DNA from: Vibrio tarriae
Lineage (GTDB): Bacteria; Pseudomonadota; Gammaproteobacteria; Enterobacterales; Vibrionaceae
DNA: 64,000 nt
Reading direction: 5' to 3'
NCBI RefSeq assembly: GCF_002216685.1
Contig: NZ_CP022352.1
Location: 558,001 to 622,000, forward strand
Part shown: positions 55,331-64,000 of the stretch, in pieces
How the letters are laid out: every line of letters begins with the position of its first letter
Position numbering within the stretch: the first letter of the stretch is position 1
Made by a program: the position numbers and the translations under genes
The notes under the pieces: generated by a model
Told to the model about the DNA's origin: nothing
The model's database searches: none
The model's input: only the letters and a program-made list of their open reading frames with translations

Positions 55331-55730
55331 GATCTTTGTGGCGAATATGTTGAGTAAATGCCGATTTTTTAGTGATCGCTTTCAACTTTTTGTCATGTAA
55401 ATTTAATACAAATTCTGCTTATTTATTTTGTCAATCTATTTTTAATGCTCAATATCTCAATTTTGTTATTTTAAATAAAAATAAAATAGCGACTTTGCTC
55501 ACAATTGTGAGTTACCAATAGACGGAAAATAAGTCCGATGGTGATTCTTGTCACATTTGATGCCTATTCTTTGCGTGCTCATCCTATACCTTATTTTAAT
55601 TATTGTTCGTTTTGTAATTTAGCTACGAAATATACCCTTTAACTTTTAGCCTTGCAGCGTTAAGCCGCTAGGTAATAGCACTGCGTTGTTGTCAAAAAGG
55701 AGAGGTTGGCCTCTCCTTCGCATTATGGAT
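55331..55730. promoter_or_regulatory. mtlA upstream region with a CRP-like site and the pgm-gene terminator
   Basis: A 400-bp AT-rich gap. GGTGA-TTCTTG-TCACA (55540-55555) matches the CRP consensus TGTGA-N6-TCACA at 9 of 10 positions, consistent with catabolite control of mannitol uptake. At 55694-55716, GGAGAGG/CCTCTCC with a TTTTT run on the minus strand looks like the terminator of the upstream phosphohexomutase gene. No further gene is visible. Confidence 0.7.
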
Positions 55731-55859
55731 TATCCCCTTCCTACTTGAAGCTGCAGGGGTGTTGGCTACGTTCGTTCACCCCAATCACATAGTTTCTCTA
55801 TGCTCATGGGGACTCACTCACTTGCCGCCTACCTGCAACTCCAAGTTGTTTGGGTATAT
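55731..55859 (+). repeat. ERIC-type intergenic repeat, full copy
   Basis: About 129 bp bounded by TATCCCC and GGGTATA, with the same internal arms (TTCACCCCAATCACATAG, CTATGCTCATGGGGA) as the copy at 20378. It sits just downstream of the phosphohexomutase gene, before its terminator, so it is likely part of that mRNA's 3' end. Confidence 0.88.
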
Positions 55860-55874
55860 CTTGTTTTTTGAGTG

Positions 55875-57578
55875 TTACAAGCTGGTTTGATGCTCTGCAA
55901 TCAGCAGCGACATCTGCTCATCGGCCCGCTCTTGCGCGCTCACAAAATCTTCCCCAGCCGCAAACGGAGTCACCACCTCGTAGTAGCACTTGAGCTTAGG
56001 TTCAGTACCCGATGGACGCACAATCACGCGAGCGCCACCGTCCAGATGGTAAATGAGCACATCACTGGTTGGCAGGGTAATCGCTTCGGTTTTACCATCG
56101 GCAAAGGTGCGGCGTGCCAGTTTAAAATCTTCCACGATGAGCACTTTACGCCCTGCAATGTCCTTTGGTGGCGTGGCTCGCAATTTATCGCCCACCGGTG
56201 GCGAGTTCGGAGCCAGCGCAATGCTGCGCTGCGCATTCACGTGCAGACCATGCTGGCGATACAGGGCTTCAAGCTGATCCCATACCGTTTTGCCTTGTGC
56301 ATTAAGCTCTGCCGCCAGTTGAGCAAATGCGACTAGAGCAGAAAGGCCATCCTTATCCCACACTGTGCTACCAATGGTGTATCCCAAGGCTTCTTCATAA
56401 GCGAACAGGAATTGGTGCTGCTCGGTTTGCTCTTGCATCGCCACGTTGGTCAACCATTTAAAACCAGTGAGGGTTTGGTAATAACGCGCGCCATGAGCTG
56501 CGGCGATTTTACTGAGCAAGCTGGAAGAGACGATAGTGTTGCCGACCAGTTGACGATGAGCATCGGTTTGCGAGAGCAGATAGTGACCAAACAGTGAGCC
56601 GACTTGATCGCCGGTCAGCATTTGATATTCGCCATCGGCTTTACGCGCGGCAACCGCAAAGCGATCTGCATCTGGGTCATTAGCACAAGCAAGCTGAGCG
56701 CCGACTTTTTTGGCCAGTGCCATCACCATATCCATCGCGCCCGCTTCTTCAGGGTTCGGGAAGTTGACCGTTGGGAATGTGCCATCCGGCTCGCGCTGTT
56801 CCTTCACGCTGCTGACGTGAGTAAAACCGACATCGGCGAGTAAGGTTTCTGCCATATTGGCACCCACGCCATGCATCGCGGTGTAAGCCAAGCTTAGCGC
56901 TTGCGGCTTAGTGTGATGTTGCAACAGTGGGCTTGCACCAATCGTTTTACGGTAAGTTTGGTAATACTCATCACGCAGCCAATGCAGCAGGCCTTGTTGC
57001 TCTGCCTGTTCAAGGGCTAGGTAAGGGATCGCTTGCTGCGCCGCTTGGTCAATACAAGCCGCAATACCTGCATCATGCGGCGGAATAATTTGCGCGCCGT
57101 TTTCCCAATACACTTTAAATCCGTTGTATTCCGGCGGGTTGTGGCTTGCGGTTACTACAACCGCGGCGGCCGCATTGAAATGGCGTACGCCGAAAGCCAC
57201 GATAGGGGTCGCCGCGACTTGATACGTCAAATACGTTTTGATGCCGAGTGAAGTCAGCACGCTTGCGGTATCATGAGCGAACTGCTGTGAATCTGGGCGG
57301 CCATCGTAACCAATCACAACGCCGCGTTTTTTGGCATCGGGTAATTGAGCAATCAAGTACTGCCCCAGACCCGCCGCCGTTTCTTGGATCACTAAACGGT
57401 TCATTCGGTTCGGGCCACAGCCGACTTTGCCACGCAAACCCGCAGTACCAAATTCAAGGCGTGATTGAAAGCGCTCGGCAATCTGCGCGTCTTGCTGAGT
57501 ATCGATCAACTGTTGCAGTTCTTGACGAGTTTTAGGATCCGGATCTCTGGCCAACCAGTGTGTGACTTGTGAATTCAT
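55875..57578 (-). CDS. phosphoglucomutase/phosphomannomutase-family phosphohexomutase
   Basis: The 567-residue alpha-D-phosphohexomutase has the N-terminal LEFGTAGLRGKVGCGPNRMN, the phosphoserine loop in VVVTASHNPPEYNGFKVYW, the Mg site ACANDPDADRFAVA, the sugar loop FAYEEALGYTIG and the C-terminal phosphate site VIRPSGTEPKLKCYY. The length and FGTAGLRG start fit the PGM2/YbbT-like group, which can act on glucose and ribose phosphates. It is flanked on both sides by ERIC elements. Exact substrate not determined. Confidence 0.92.
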   Translation of the reverse strand: MNSQVTHWLARDPDPKTRQELQQLIDTQQDAQIAERFQSRLEFGTAGLRGKVGCGPNRMNRLVIQETAAGLGQYLIAQLPDAKKRGVVIGYDGRPDSQQFAHDTASVLTSLGIKTYLTYQVAATPIVAFGVRHFNAAAAVVVTASHNPPEYNGFKVYWENGAQIIPPHDAGIAACIDQAAQQAIPYLALEQAEQQGLLHWLRDEYYQTYRKTIGASPLLQHHTKPQALSLAYTAMHGVGANMAETLLADVGFTHVSSVKEQREPDGTFPTVNFPNPEEAGAMDMVMALAKKVGAQLACANDPDADRFAVAARKADGEYQMLTGDQVGSLFGHYLLSQTDAHRQLVGNTIVSSSLLSKIAAAHGARYYQTLTGFKWLTNVAMQEQTEQHQFLFAYEEALGYTIGSTVWDKDGLSALVAFAQLAAELNAQGKTVWDQLEALYRQHGLHVNAQRSIALAPNSPPVGDKLRATPPKDIAGRKVLIVEDFKLARRTFADGKTEAITLPTSDVLIYHLDGGARVIVRPSGTEPKLKCYYEVVTPFAAGEDFVSAQERADEQMSLLIAEHQTSL

Positions 57579-57617
57579 GGGGTCACCTTTGTCTATTGAG
57601 GTTTTGATAATTCAGTC

Positions 57618-57743
57618 TATACCCTTCCTACTTGAAGCTGCAGCGGTGTTGGCTACGTTCGTTCACCCCAATCACATAGTTTCTCTATGCTCATGGGGAT
57701 TCACTCTCTTGCCGCCTACCTGCAGCTCCAAGTAGTTTGAGTC
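57618..57743 (+). repeat. ERIC-type intergenic repeat, full copy
   Basis: About 126 bp, nearly identical to the copies at 20378 and 55731. It lies upstream of the phosphohexomutase start, between that gene and the ABC permease operon end. Confidence 0.88.
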
Positions 57744-57816
57744 TAATTGATATTTATTCTCAAAAATATCGAAGCAATCGCTAAACTGGCGTTGCTTCGA
57801 TACCGTCTTTCATCGT

Positions 57817-58713
57817 TCAACGGCTTAAATGGCGTAAGCTGCGCTTCTCTACTTGTTTAAACAGCATAGACAGGGATAAGCAAAGCATCAGATAGGCTGC
57901 GCCGACAATCAGCCAAATCTCAAAAATTAGTCCAGATGAGTTGGCGATTTCGCTGCCGACAAAGGTCAGTTCTTGAATCGAAATCAGCGAGATGATCGAC
58001 GTGTCTTTGATGAGGGATATCGTCTGTCCTGCCAGCGCTGGGGTAATGGCGGTCAGCACTTGTGGGGCAATCACATAGCGGTATTTGACCCACGTTGGCA
58101 AGCCAAGCGAATCCGCAGCTTCCCATTGTCCTTGCGGGATGTTGGCAAGTCCCGCCCGCACGATTTCGGCAATGTAAGCAGAAGAGAGCAGCCCAATACA
58201 CAACACACCGGATAACAAGTTTTCCCACAAGCGGGCAGGACCAAACAGCCAAGTGATCAGCGGGTGAACTTCCGCTGTGTGGTCGCGCAGTAGCTCATCC
58301 AACCCCAGCAGCGGAATAAGTTGATTGGAGATGAAAAAATAGAAGATGAAGACAAACACCAGTGGTGGAATATTGCGTACTAGCTGCACAAATGCGTTAG
58401 CGGGTAAACGCACAAACCACGCCTTTTGGCTGCGCGCGATGCCGATCAATGACCCTAACACTAAAGCCAGTACCATGCCCCACAAGCTTAAACGTAACGT
58501 TGCGCCTAAGCCTTGTAAGAAGTAGGGTAAGCTGCCATCGGCACGCGGCGTGAAAATTAGCGTCCACGCTTCACGCCAATGCCACTGATAGTGAATGCCT
58601 ACTTCCGAACGGTAATAGAGCCAGCCGATTAGGCTGGCGATTGCGAGCAGTAATCCGCCATCCAGCAAAGTAAAACGATAGCCCGAGGAGGATTTTGCGC
58701 CATAGTTATTCAT
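57817..58713 (-). CDS. polar amino-acid ABC transporter permease
   Basis: The 298-residue His/Glu/Gln/Arg/opine-type permease has about five transmembrane helices and the EAA loop (ANIPQGQWEAADSLGLPTWVKYRYVIAPQ) that contacts the ATPase. It is the last gene of the four-gene operon, directly after the binding protein. It would pair with the other permease (59575-60373), which is frameshifted here. Confidence 0.92.
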   Translation of the reverse strand: MNNYGAKSSSGYRFTLLDGGLLLAIASLIGWLYYRSEVGIHYQWHWREAWTLIFTPRADGSLPYFLQGLGATLRLSLWGMVLALVLGSLIGIARSQKAWFVRLPANAFVQLVRNIPPLVFVFIFYFFISNQLIPLLGLDELLRDHTAEVHPLITWLFGPARLWENLLSGVLCIGLLSSAYIAEIVRAGLANIPQGQWEAADSLGLPTWVKYRYVIAPQVLTAITPALAGQTISLIKDTSIISLISIQELTFVGSEIANSSGLIFEIWLIVGAAYLMLCLSLSMLFKQVEKRSLRHLSR

Positions 58714-59550
58714 TTACTGACCTGAGGCGATCTGATCCTGCCAATCTAAAGTGGAGAACCAGTATTCGTAACGCGCTTGTAACCAGCCATCGGCCGTGCG
58801 ATCTGCAATCCATTGATCAAAATAGGCTTTCTTGTCTTCTTCCCCTAAACGCACTGCAAACGCTTCATTGCCTTTACTTAAACGTTCACTGAAAGGAAGG
58901 AACAGCGAATCACTGTGTTTGATGCTTTCATGCTCGGGTTTTGGGCTTGAAGCAATCACCGCATGCGCGTTGCCGTTGATCACTTCTTGGAAAGCTTGGG
59001 CATCGTCATCAAATTGCAGCACGCTGGCTTTCGGGAAGGTTTCACGCGCCACTTGCACGGTGAAAGCGCCACGGCGAGCCGCGATTTTTACGTTGCGCTT
59101 GTTAAAGTCTTCGAGCTTAGCGAAGCCTTCAGCGAGCTTTTTGCTTGCGGCCAGTTGCACACCAGAGTGAGAGTAGGGTGCCGTAAACAGCACACTTTTG
59201 GAACGCTCAGGCGTGACTGACATTCCGCCGATGATTACATCAAATTTTTTGGCCAGTAGCGCCGGAATAATGCCATCCCATGCGGTCGGCACAAATTCCA
59301 CTTGCCAACCTGAATCGGCGGCTAAGCGTTTAGCGACATCAATCTCAAAGCCAATCAGTTCACCCTGCTTATCGCGCATTGCCCAAGGCACAAAGGTCGA
59401 CATACCCACGCGCAGCGTGCCGCGCTCTTTAATCGCATCAAGATTGGGTGTGTCGTTCGCCACTGCTGGCAAAGTGAAAGCCAGCCCCAACAAGCCCGTA
59501 AGTAAGGTTTTGACGCTGAATCGACCTAAACGTTGTCCGAATAATTGCAT
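58714..59550 (-). CDS. periplasmic amino-acid-binding protein of the ABC transporter
   Basis: The 278-residue family 3 binding protein has a signal peptide (TLLTGLLGLAFTLPAVA) and the PBPb pattern (IKERGTLRVGMSTFVPWAMRDKQGELIGFEIDVAKRLAAD, then DVIIGGMSVTPERSKSVLFTAPY). The Arg after the Thr-Ala/Ser region is in line with binding of the alpha-carboxyl group of an amino acid. Ligand unknown. Confidence 0.92.
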   Translation of the reverse strand: MQLFGQRLGRFSVKTLLTGLLGLAFTLPAVANDTPNLDAIKERGTLRVGMSTFVPWAMRDKQGELIGFEIDVAKRLAADSGWQVEFVPTAWDGIIPALLAKKFDVIIGGMSVTPERSKSVLFTAPYSHSGVQLAASKKLAEGFAKLEDFNKRNVKIAARRGAFTVQVARETFPKASVLQFDDDAQAFQEVINGNAHAVIASSPKPEHESIKHSDSLFLPFSERLSKGNEAFAVRLGEEDKKAYFDQWIADRTADGWLQARYEYWFSTLDWQDQIASGQ

Positions 59551-59574
59551 AAGAGTTCCTTCTTTATTTCATCG

Positions 59575-60373
59575 TTACTGTGAGCGCCACTGCGCGCCCA
59601 ATTTATGTTCTAGCCAAGCTGATAATGCTGACAGAGTCAGGGTTAACAACAGATAGATCGCCGCGACGCTGAACCAGATCTCAAACGGCATCGCGGTTTC
59701 CGAGACGATATTGCGCCCCTGAGTGGTGAGATCAAAAATCGCCATCACACTGACAATAGACGAGTTTTTAATCAGCGACACCATTTCATTGGTCAGTGGC
59801 GGTAATGTACGTTGCAGAAGTTGCGGCAGGATCACATCGTAAAAGGTAAAAAAAACGCGATAAGCCGAGTGAGTGTGCCGCTTCATATTGGCCTTGCGGA
59901 ATGCTGTTTAACCCGCCGCGAAACACCTCTGCGGTATACGCACCTTGAAACAGAGCGAGGGCAAGCACCGCGGTGGCAAAACGGTCGAGCCCTATCACTG
60001 GGCCAAACACAAAGTAGAGGAGGTATATTTGTACCAAAAGCGGCGTGTTACGCACCACCGCGATGTATCCGGTGCCTAAAGCGCGCCCGACCAGGGAGTG
60101 TGACTGACGCAGCAAAGCGGTGGTTAAACCCAGAGCCAAGGTGAAAATCAAACTGATCCCAGTCAGCTGTAAGGTGACCAACAGGCCGTGCAGCAAATCA
60201 CCTGCCCACCACTGCCCATCTTCAAAAATCAGCACATACTCAGGCACGCGGTGCCACTGCCATGTATAGCCCATGGCTTGTGCGCCAGAATCAAGCAACC
60301 AGACCAATCCGGCAAATACCAAGATCATTTGCAGGGTGGCAAACAGCAGTGGGCGAAGAAAGCGTTTTATCAT
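59575..60373 (-). pseudogene. amino-acid ABC transporter permease, frameshifted in a T run
   Basis: Start at the ATG at 60373 overlaps the ATPase stop (TGATG). The first frame gives TM segments and the beginning of the EAA loop (NSIPQGQYEAAHSLGLSRFF), then YLLRCDPAAT and a stop at 59786. The frame beginning there with TFYDVILPQLLQRTLPPLTN continues the permease to QWRSQ at 59575. On the minus strand the break is a run of eight Ts; seven would keep the frame (CGT TTT TTT ACC). The truncated product lacks two or three transmembrane helices. An eight-T tract is also prone to slippage in transcription, replication or sequencing. Confidence 0.87.
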
Positions 60374-61092
60374 CAATGGCTCAAGATCTGATTGAGAAAT
60401 TGTTGGGTACGCGGATGCGTTGGGTTTTGGAACAACTGTTCAGGTGAACCCACTTCGAGAATTTCCCCTTCATCCATAAACATCACGCGGTGCGCGACTT
60501 TACGCGCAAAGCCCATTTCATGGGTGACGCACATCATGGTAATACCATCTTGCGCGAGGTCGACCATCACTTCGAGCACCTCGTTAATGGTTTCAGGATC
60601 GAGGGCAGACGTGGGTTCATCAAACAACAAAATCTCCGGCTGCATACAGAGAGAGCGAGCAATCGCGGCTCGTTGCTGCTGGCCGCCAGAGAGTTGAATC
60701 GGGTACTTATGTGCCTGATCGGTGATTTTCACGCGCTGTAGAAAATGATAAGCCCGCTCTTGGGCTTCTTGCGCCGAGAGCTTGAGAGTGCGAATGGGGG
60801 CGAGAGTGAGGTTCTCCAATACCGTTAAGTGTGGAAACAGGTTGAAATGCTGAAACACCATGCCGATCTTGCCACTGCGTCGGGTTCGCTCATCAAGATC
60901 GGGCAACACTCGAATTTCCCCATCATCGATATTTTCTAGGCCATTCACGGTGCGGATCAGGGTTGATTTACCGGAGCCTGAAGGCCCGCAAATCACCACA
61001 ATTTCCCCTTTATTCACGGTCAGAGAAATGGATTTGAGTGCTTGAAATTGACCGTACCATTTGCTGACTTGGTGAAATTCTATCACTTTCAT
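60373..61092 (-). CDS. amino-acid ABC transporter ATP-binding protein
   Basis: The 239-residue ATPase (from MKVIEFHQVSKW; the longer frame has no better start) has Walker A GPSGSGKSTLIRTV, signature LSGGQQQRAAIARSL, Walker B ILLFDEPTSALDPE and switch His in CVTHEMG. It is first in the operon. It closely resembles GlnQ/HisP-type polar amino-acid ATPases. Confidence 0.94.
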   Translation of the reverse strand: MKVIEFHQVSKWYGQFQALKSISLTVNKGEIVVICGPSGSGKSTLIRTVNGLENIDDGEIRVLPDLDERTRRSGKIGMVFQHFNLFPHLTVLENLTLAPIRTLKLSAQEAQERAYHFLQRVKITDQAHKYPIQLSGGQQQRAAIARSLCMQPEILLFDEPTSALDPETINEVLEVMVDLAQDGITMMCVTHEMGFARKVAHRVMFMDEGEILEVGSPEQLFQNPTHPRTQQFLNQILSH

Positions 61093-61415
61093 ATTGTTAT
61101 CTTTGTTGTTCTTCTTGGCATACCTTAGCAACATAAAACTCACATTGCATTAATTGATTCATCCCCATCGGCAGCATTTTTTGTTTGTATCAATACAGAT
61201 ATGGTTTGCGATCTTGGGGGAAATGGGTGTAATTAATTTTTTACGGATTGCTTTGTTTGTAAAGAAAGGTGGAATCTTGCCTTTGTTTAAAAATAGTGCT
61301 TGCGATATTTTGCGAGTGCCGATAAGTTACCCGAAGAAACGACAGGTGCAGTGATTACCAAGGCTAGAGCCGTTGACTTGGCTAGGTAAACTAAAAAGTA
61401 AAGGAAGAAGTAAAG
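61093..61415. promoter_or_regulatory. divergent promoter region of the ABC transporter operon and aroG
   Basis: About 320 bp, AT-rich. Near aroG, TTGACTTGGCTAGGTAAACT (61373-61392) offers -35- and -10-like hexamers but with short spacing. AAGGAAG precedes the aroG ATG. I see no certain operator. Confidence 0.4.
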
Positions 61416-62468
61416 ATGTTGCAAACCGATGATGTAAAAATTAAGAAGATCAAAGAACTACTGCCACCGGTCGCAGTGTTAGAAAAATTTCCAGCGACAG
61501 AAACCTCGGCATCGACCACGTTTCAAGCGCGTGAAGCGATTCATAATATGCTGCAAGATAAAGATGATCGCCTGTTGGTGGTGATTGGCCCTTGTTCTAT
61601 TCATGATCCGAAAGCGGCCATCGAATATGGTCAACGTTTAAAAGTGTTGCGTGATGAGCTCAGTGGTCAGCTAGAAATCGTGATGCGTGTGTACTTTGAA
61701 AAACCACGTACCACAGTGGGTTGGAAAGGGCTAATCAATGATCCGTACCTCAATGACACCTATGAAATTAACGATGGTCTGCGTATGGGGCGCAAACTGC
61801 TGCTTGATTTGACCGATATCGGCATGCCGACCGCCAGTGAGTTTCTCGATATGATCACGCCGCAGTATGTGGCGGATTTGATCAGTTGGGGCGCGATCGG
61901 AGCACGCACCACGGAATCACAAGTGCATCGTGAATTGGCATCTGGGCTGTCTTGCCCTGTGGGTTTCAAAAACGGTACCGATGGCAACATTAAAATCGCC
62001 TCTGATGCGATTCGCTCAGCAGGTGCTTCTCACCACTTTTTGTCGGTGACCAAGTTTGGTCATTCGGCGATTGTCGAAACCGCAGGTAACCCTGATTGCC
62101 ACATTATTTTGCGTGGCGGTAAAGAGCCAAACTACAGCGCGGCGCACGTAAGCAATATCAAGCAAGAGCTGGAAGTGGCTGGCTTACCTCAGAAAGTGAT
62201 GATTGATTTCAGCCACGCGAACAGCTCTAAGCAGTTCAAACGTCAAATGGTCGTGGCGGAAGATGTTGCGGCGCAGATTGCTCAAGGCGAGCATGCGATC
62301 TTCGGGGTGATGATTGAATCGCATCTCGTTGAGGGACGTCAGGATCTGACCCCAGGCTGTAACCTGACTTATGGTCAATCCATCACGGATGCGTGTATTG
62401 GCTGGAAAGACACCGAAACAGTACTTCGTCAACTGGCTGCCGCGATTGAAGCGCGTCGTCAGCGATAA
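61416..62468 (+). CDS. aroG: 3-deoxy-7-phosphoheptulonate synthase (DAHP synthase), AroG type
   Basis: The enzyme joins phosphoenolpyruvate and erythrose 4-phosphate at the entry of aromatic amino-acid synthesis. The 350 residues have LLVVIGPCSIHDPKAAIEYG, MRVYFEKPRTTVGWKGLINDP, the metal and substrate sites in IGARTTESQVHRELASGLSCPVGFKNGTDG and MIDFSHANSSKQ. The AroFGH class and the sequence near the N-terminus fit the Phe-sensitive type, though feedback specificity is not certain from sequence. A terminator follows. Confidence 0.93.
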   Translation: MLQTDDVKIKKIKELLPPVAVLEKFPATETSASTTFQAREAIHNMLQDKDDRLLVVIGPCSIHDPKAAIEYGQRLKVLRDELSGQLEIVMRVYFEKPRTTVGWKGLINDPYLNDTYEINDGLRMGRKLLLDLTDIGMPTASEFLDMITPQYVADLISWGAIGARTTESQVHRELASGLSCPVGFKNGTDGNIKIASDAIRSAGASHHFLSVTKFGHSAIVETAGNPDCHIILRGGKEPNYSAAHVSNIKQELEVAGLPQKVMIDFSHANSSKQFKRQMVVAEDVAAQIAQGEHAIFGVMIESHLVEGRQDLTPGCNLTYGQSITDACIGWKDTETVLRQLAAAIEARRQR

Positions 62469-62484
62469 GTGAACGACAATTAAA

Positions 62485-62513
62485 AATGGGCTTCCAAATC
62501 GGAAGCCCATTTT
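62485..62513. terminator. bidirectional terminator after aroG
   Basis: AATGGGCTTCC and GGAAGCCCATT pair around AAATC, with A-run before and TTTT after, between convergent aroG and MATE genes. Confidence 0.9.
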
Positions 62514-62525
62514 GCTTTGCAGGCA

Positions 62526-63860
62526 CTAAACCTGTGCGGAGGTGAACTGAGTTTCCTCCAGTTGACGCAAGGCTTTTTGATAAGCGAGCCATGCTGCCCA
62601 ACCCGCAATAATGTTGCCGACTAACACACCGATAAGAAGCCCTTTTATCGCGTAGAAATGCGCACCGATCCACAAACATGGTATGTAAAAAGCAAACAAG
62701 CGCAGCGCTGAGATAGTCAAAGCCAAGTAAGACTTTCCAAGCGCGTTAGCTACGGACACCATCAACATACAGATCCCGAGTGCGCCAAGGCTTATTGGTA
62801 CAATCACCAAGTGTAGATTCAGTATTTGGCTTACCTCGGTTTCGCTGGTCATCAGCTCGGCTAACGGTGTGGCAAAAACATACGTCACCAGAGCGATCAG
62901 CAGTTGAAAACCTAACACAAATTGACAGGCGATCCGCACCAATTGCCGAATATGGGTGATCTCTTTAGCTCCTAACATGCGACCAATCATAGGCGGCAGT
63001 GACATGGTCATCGCTAACACGGCCACTAAGGCGAAAAATTCAACGCGCGAGCCAAGTGCCCACGCGGCGACGGTGGCAGTACCAAAACTTGCCAGTAGTT
63101 TGGTGGCAAACATGGAAGATATCGGAGGTAACAGTTGGCTTAACATCGCCGGTCCCATGATATGGCCAAGTGCGGTGAGGCTTTGCGAGATATTCAGATC
63201 TTGCCACTGATAACTCGTCCATTGGCGCTGGGCAACCTTAGGTGCGACGATAGCGATACCGATGCCAAAAGCAATAATAGTGGCGATCGCTGCACCATCA
63301 ATCCCAAGATCGAAAGTAAAGATAAAAATCGGGTCGAGGATGAGGTTCAGGACACTGGTCACCATCATCATGGTTCCTGGCAGTAGAGTATTGCCATTGG
63401 CGCGGCAGACACTGTAATAGAAGTACAGCATAGCGCCTGTCCATGCACTGGTAAGCCACCAAAGCCAGTAGTTATCTATGATGGCAAAGACGGTTTCCGG
63501 CGCTCCGAGTAGGCCGAGCAAAGGTTGGCGTAATAGGTAAAGCACAAGGGCAATCAGCGCTACTCCTATACCTCCGATGACGATCACCAAACCGCCTAAC
63601 TGTTTGGCGTATTGAGTTTTTCCTGCACCGATGGCTCGAGAAATCACGGCAGTGGTGGCGATACCTAAACCGACTTGAATACCGATGATCACCATCTGAA
63701 TCGGCATAGTAAAGCCTTGAGCAGCAAGAGGCAGAACCCCGAGCTGACCGATAAAGGCGCTATCGATCAACTGAAAACTCATCAGTGATAGGACGCCAAA
63801 CAGCATGGGCCAAGTCATCTGAAATAACTGCTTGGCTATGGAAGAAGTTGAAGTTTGCAT
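62526..63860 (-). CDS. MATE-family multidrug/sodium efflux protein
   Basis: The 444-residue protein has about 12 transmembrane helices in two MATE halves (MTWPMLFGVLSLMSFQLIDSAFIGQLGVLPLAAQGF in the first, MLSQLLPPISSMFATKLLASFGTATVAAWALG in the second). It exports cationic drugs or metabolites using Na+ or H+. It stands alone, convergent with aroG. Substrate unknown. Confidence 0.93.
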   Translation of the reverse strand: MQTSTSSIAKQLFQMTWPMLFGVLSLMSFQLIDSAFIGQLGVLPLAAQGFTMPIQMVIIGIQVGLGIATTAVISRAIGAGKTQYAKQLGGLVIVIGGIGVALIALVLYLLRQPLLGLLGAPETVFAIIDNYWLWWLTSAWTGAMLYFYYSVCRANGNTLLPGTMMMVTSVLNLILDPIFIFTFDLGIDGAAIATIIAFGIGIAIVAPKVAQRQWTSYQWQDLNISQSLTALGHIMGPAMLSQLLPPISSMFATKLLASFGTATVAAWALGSRVEFFALVAVLAMTMSLPPMIGRMLGAKEITHIRQLVRIACQFVLGFQLLIALVTYVFATPLAELMTSETEVSQILNLHLVIVPISLGALGICMLMVSVANALGKSYLALTISALRLFAFYIPCLWIGAHFYAIKGLLIGVLVGNIIAGWAAWLAYQKALRQLEETQFTSAQV

Positions 63861-63884
63861 ACACTCTCGCGCTTTATGAGGAAA

Positions 63885-63967
63885 TTATCCCCTTCCTACT
63901 TGTGGCTGTGTTGGCTACCTTTGTTCATCCCAACCGCATCATAGTTTGTCTATGCTCATGGGGATTA
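63885..63967 (+). repeat. decayed ERIC-type repeat
   Basis: TTATCCCCTTCCTACTTG, GTGTTGGCTACC and CTATGCTCATGGGGATTATG follow the order of the full ERIC copies but with deletions, and the right end is missing or lost. It lies upstream of the MATE gene. Confidence 0.75.
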
Positions 63968-64000
63968 TGAGAGGCAATCATGTCTCTCACCAAAGGCTAA

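Noticed and set aside
59575..59886. Separate second permease gene
   Set aside because: It continues the EAA loop and last helices of the permease above; a single T in the run explains the break.
1..64000. CRISPR arrays, tRNA/rRNA genes, transposases, integrases or a replication origin
   Set aside because: I looked for direct repeats with regular spacing, clover-leaf sequences and transposase motifs and saw none that I could support.

Overview
The window looks like part of the second chromosome of Vibrio cholerae or a very close relative. It holds a signature set in the expected neighbourhood: the lap-type adhesin-retention operon, pdxH, vqmA with the vqmR small RNA, the proline catabolism genes putA/putP, speF-potE with a speFL-type leader peptide, ribB behind an FMN riboswitch, mtlADR with the antisense MtlS region, and aroG. 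Copies of a Vibrio-type ERIC repeat are scattered through it. I recognised species and genes by eye from protein motifs; no database search was run.

Layout. 1-7191 (minus strand): an incomplete lipoprotein gene, then a type I secretion and adhesin-control operon (LapC, LapG, LapD, LapB order), in which lapG is frameshifted. 7415-12222: pdxH, the quorum-sensing pair vqmA/vqmR with its GC-rich operator, and two related PEGA-domain proteins, one fused to an FGE-sulfatase-like domain. 12646-21970: an AraC regulator, putA, a half-length aldehyde-dehydrogenase relative, putP, a zinc-ribbon protein, an Lrp regulator and an aldehyde dehydrogenase.

22092-29018 is the most unusual part. Two divergent transcription units share a 168-bp control region. 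Leftward: a LolA-like periplasmic lipid carrier and an outer-membrane beta-barrel. Rightward: an AvrD homologue (the Pseudomonas family that makes syringolide signals), a small P-loop NTPase/kinase and an MMPL/RND exporter. A LuxR-type regulator with a divergent autoinducer domain faces them. The control region holds a perfect 20-bp lux-box-like palindrome, placed near -42.5 from plausible promoters in both directions. I read this as a candidate complete system for making, exporting and sensing a non-AHL small signal molecule. The chemistry is inference.

29649-36800: speFL, speF, potE, FMN riboswitch, ribB, a lipoprotein and a TrmY-like methyltransferase. 36906-51252: accessory metabolism, with three LysR regulators, an SDR, a chemoreceptor, redox enzymes (WrbA, a DsbA-fold protein, an MDR oxidoreductase), permeases, a nuclease-like protein and a frameshifted rhodanese. 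51368-57578: mannitol genes and a phosphohexomutase. 57817-63860: a polar amino-acid ABC transporter with one frameshifted permease, aroG and a MATE pump.

Three genes (lapG, the rhodanese, one ABC permease) carry apparent single-base indels. Two of these lie in homopolymer runs, so sequencing error must be excluded before biological meaning is given to them.
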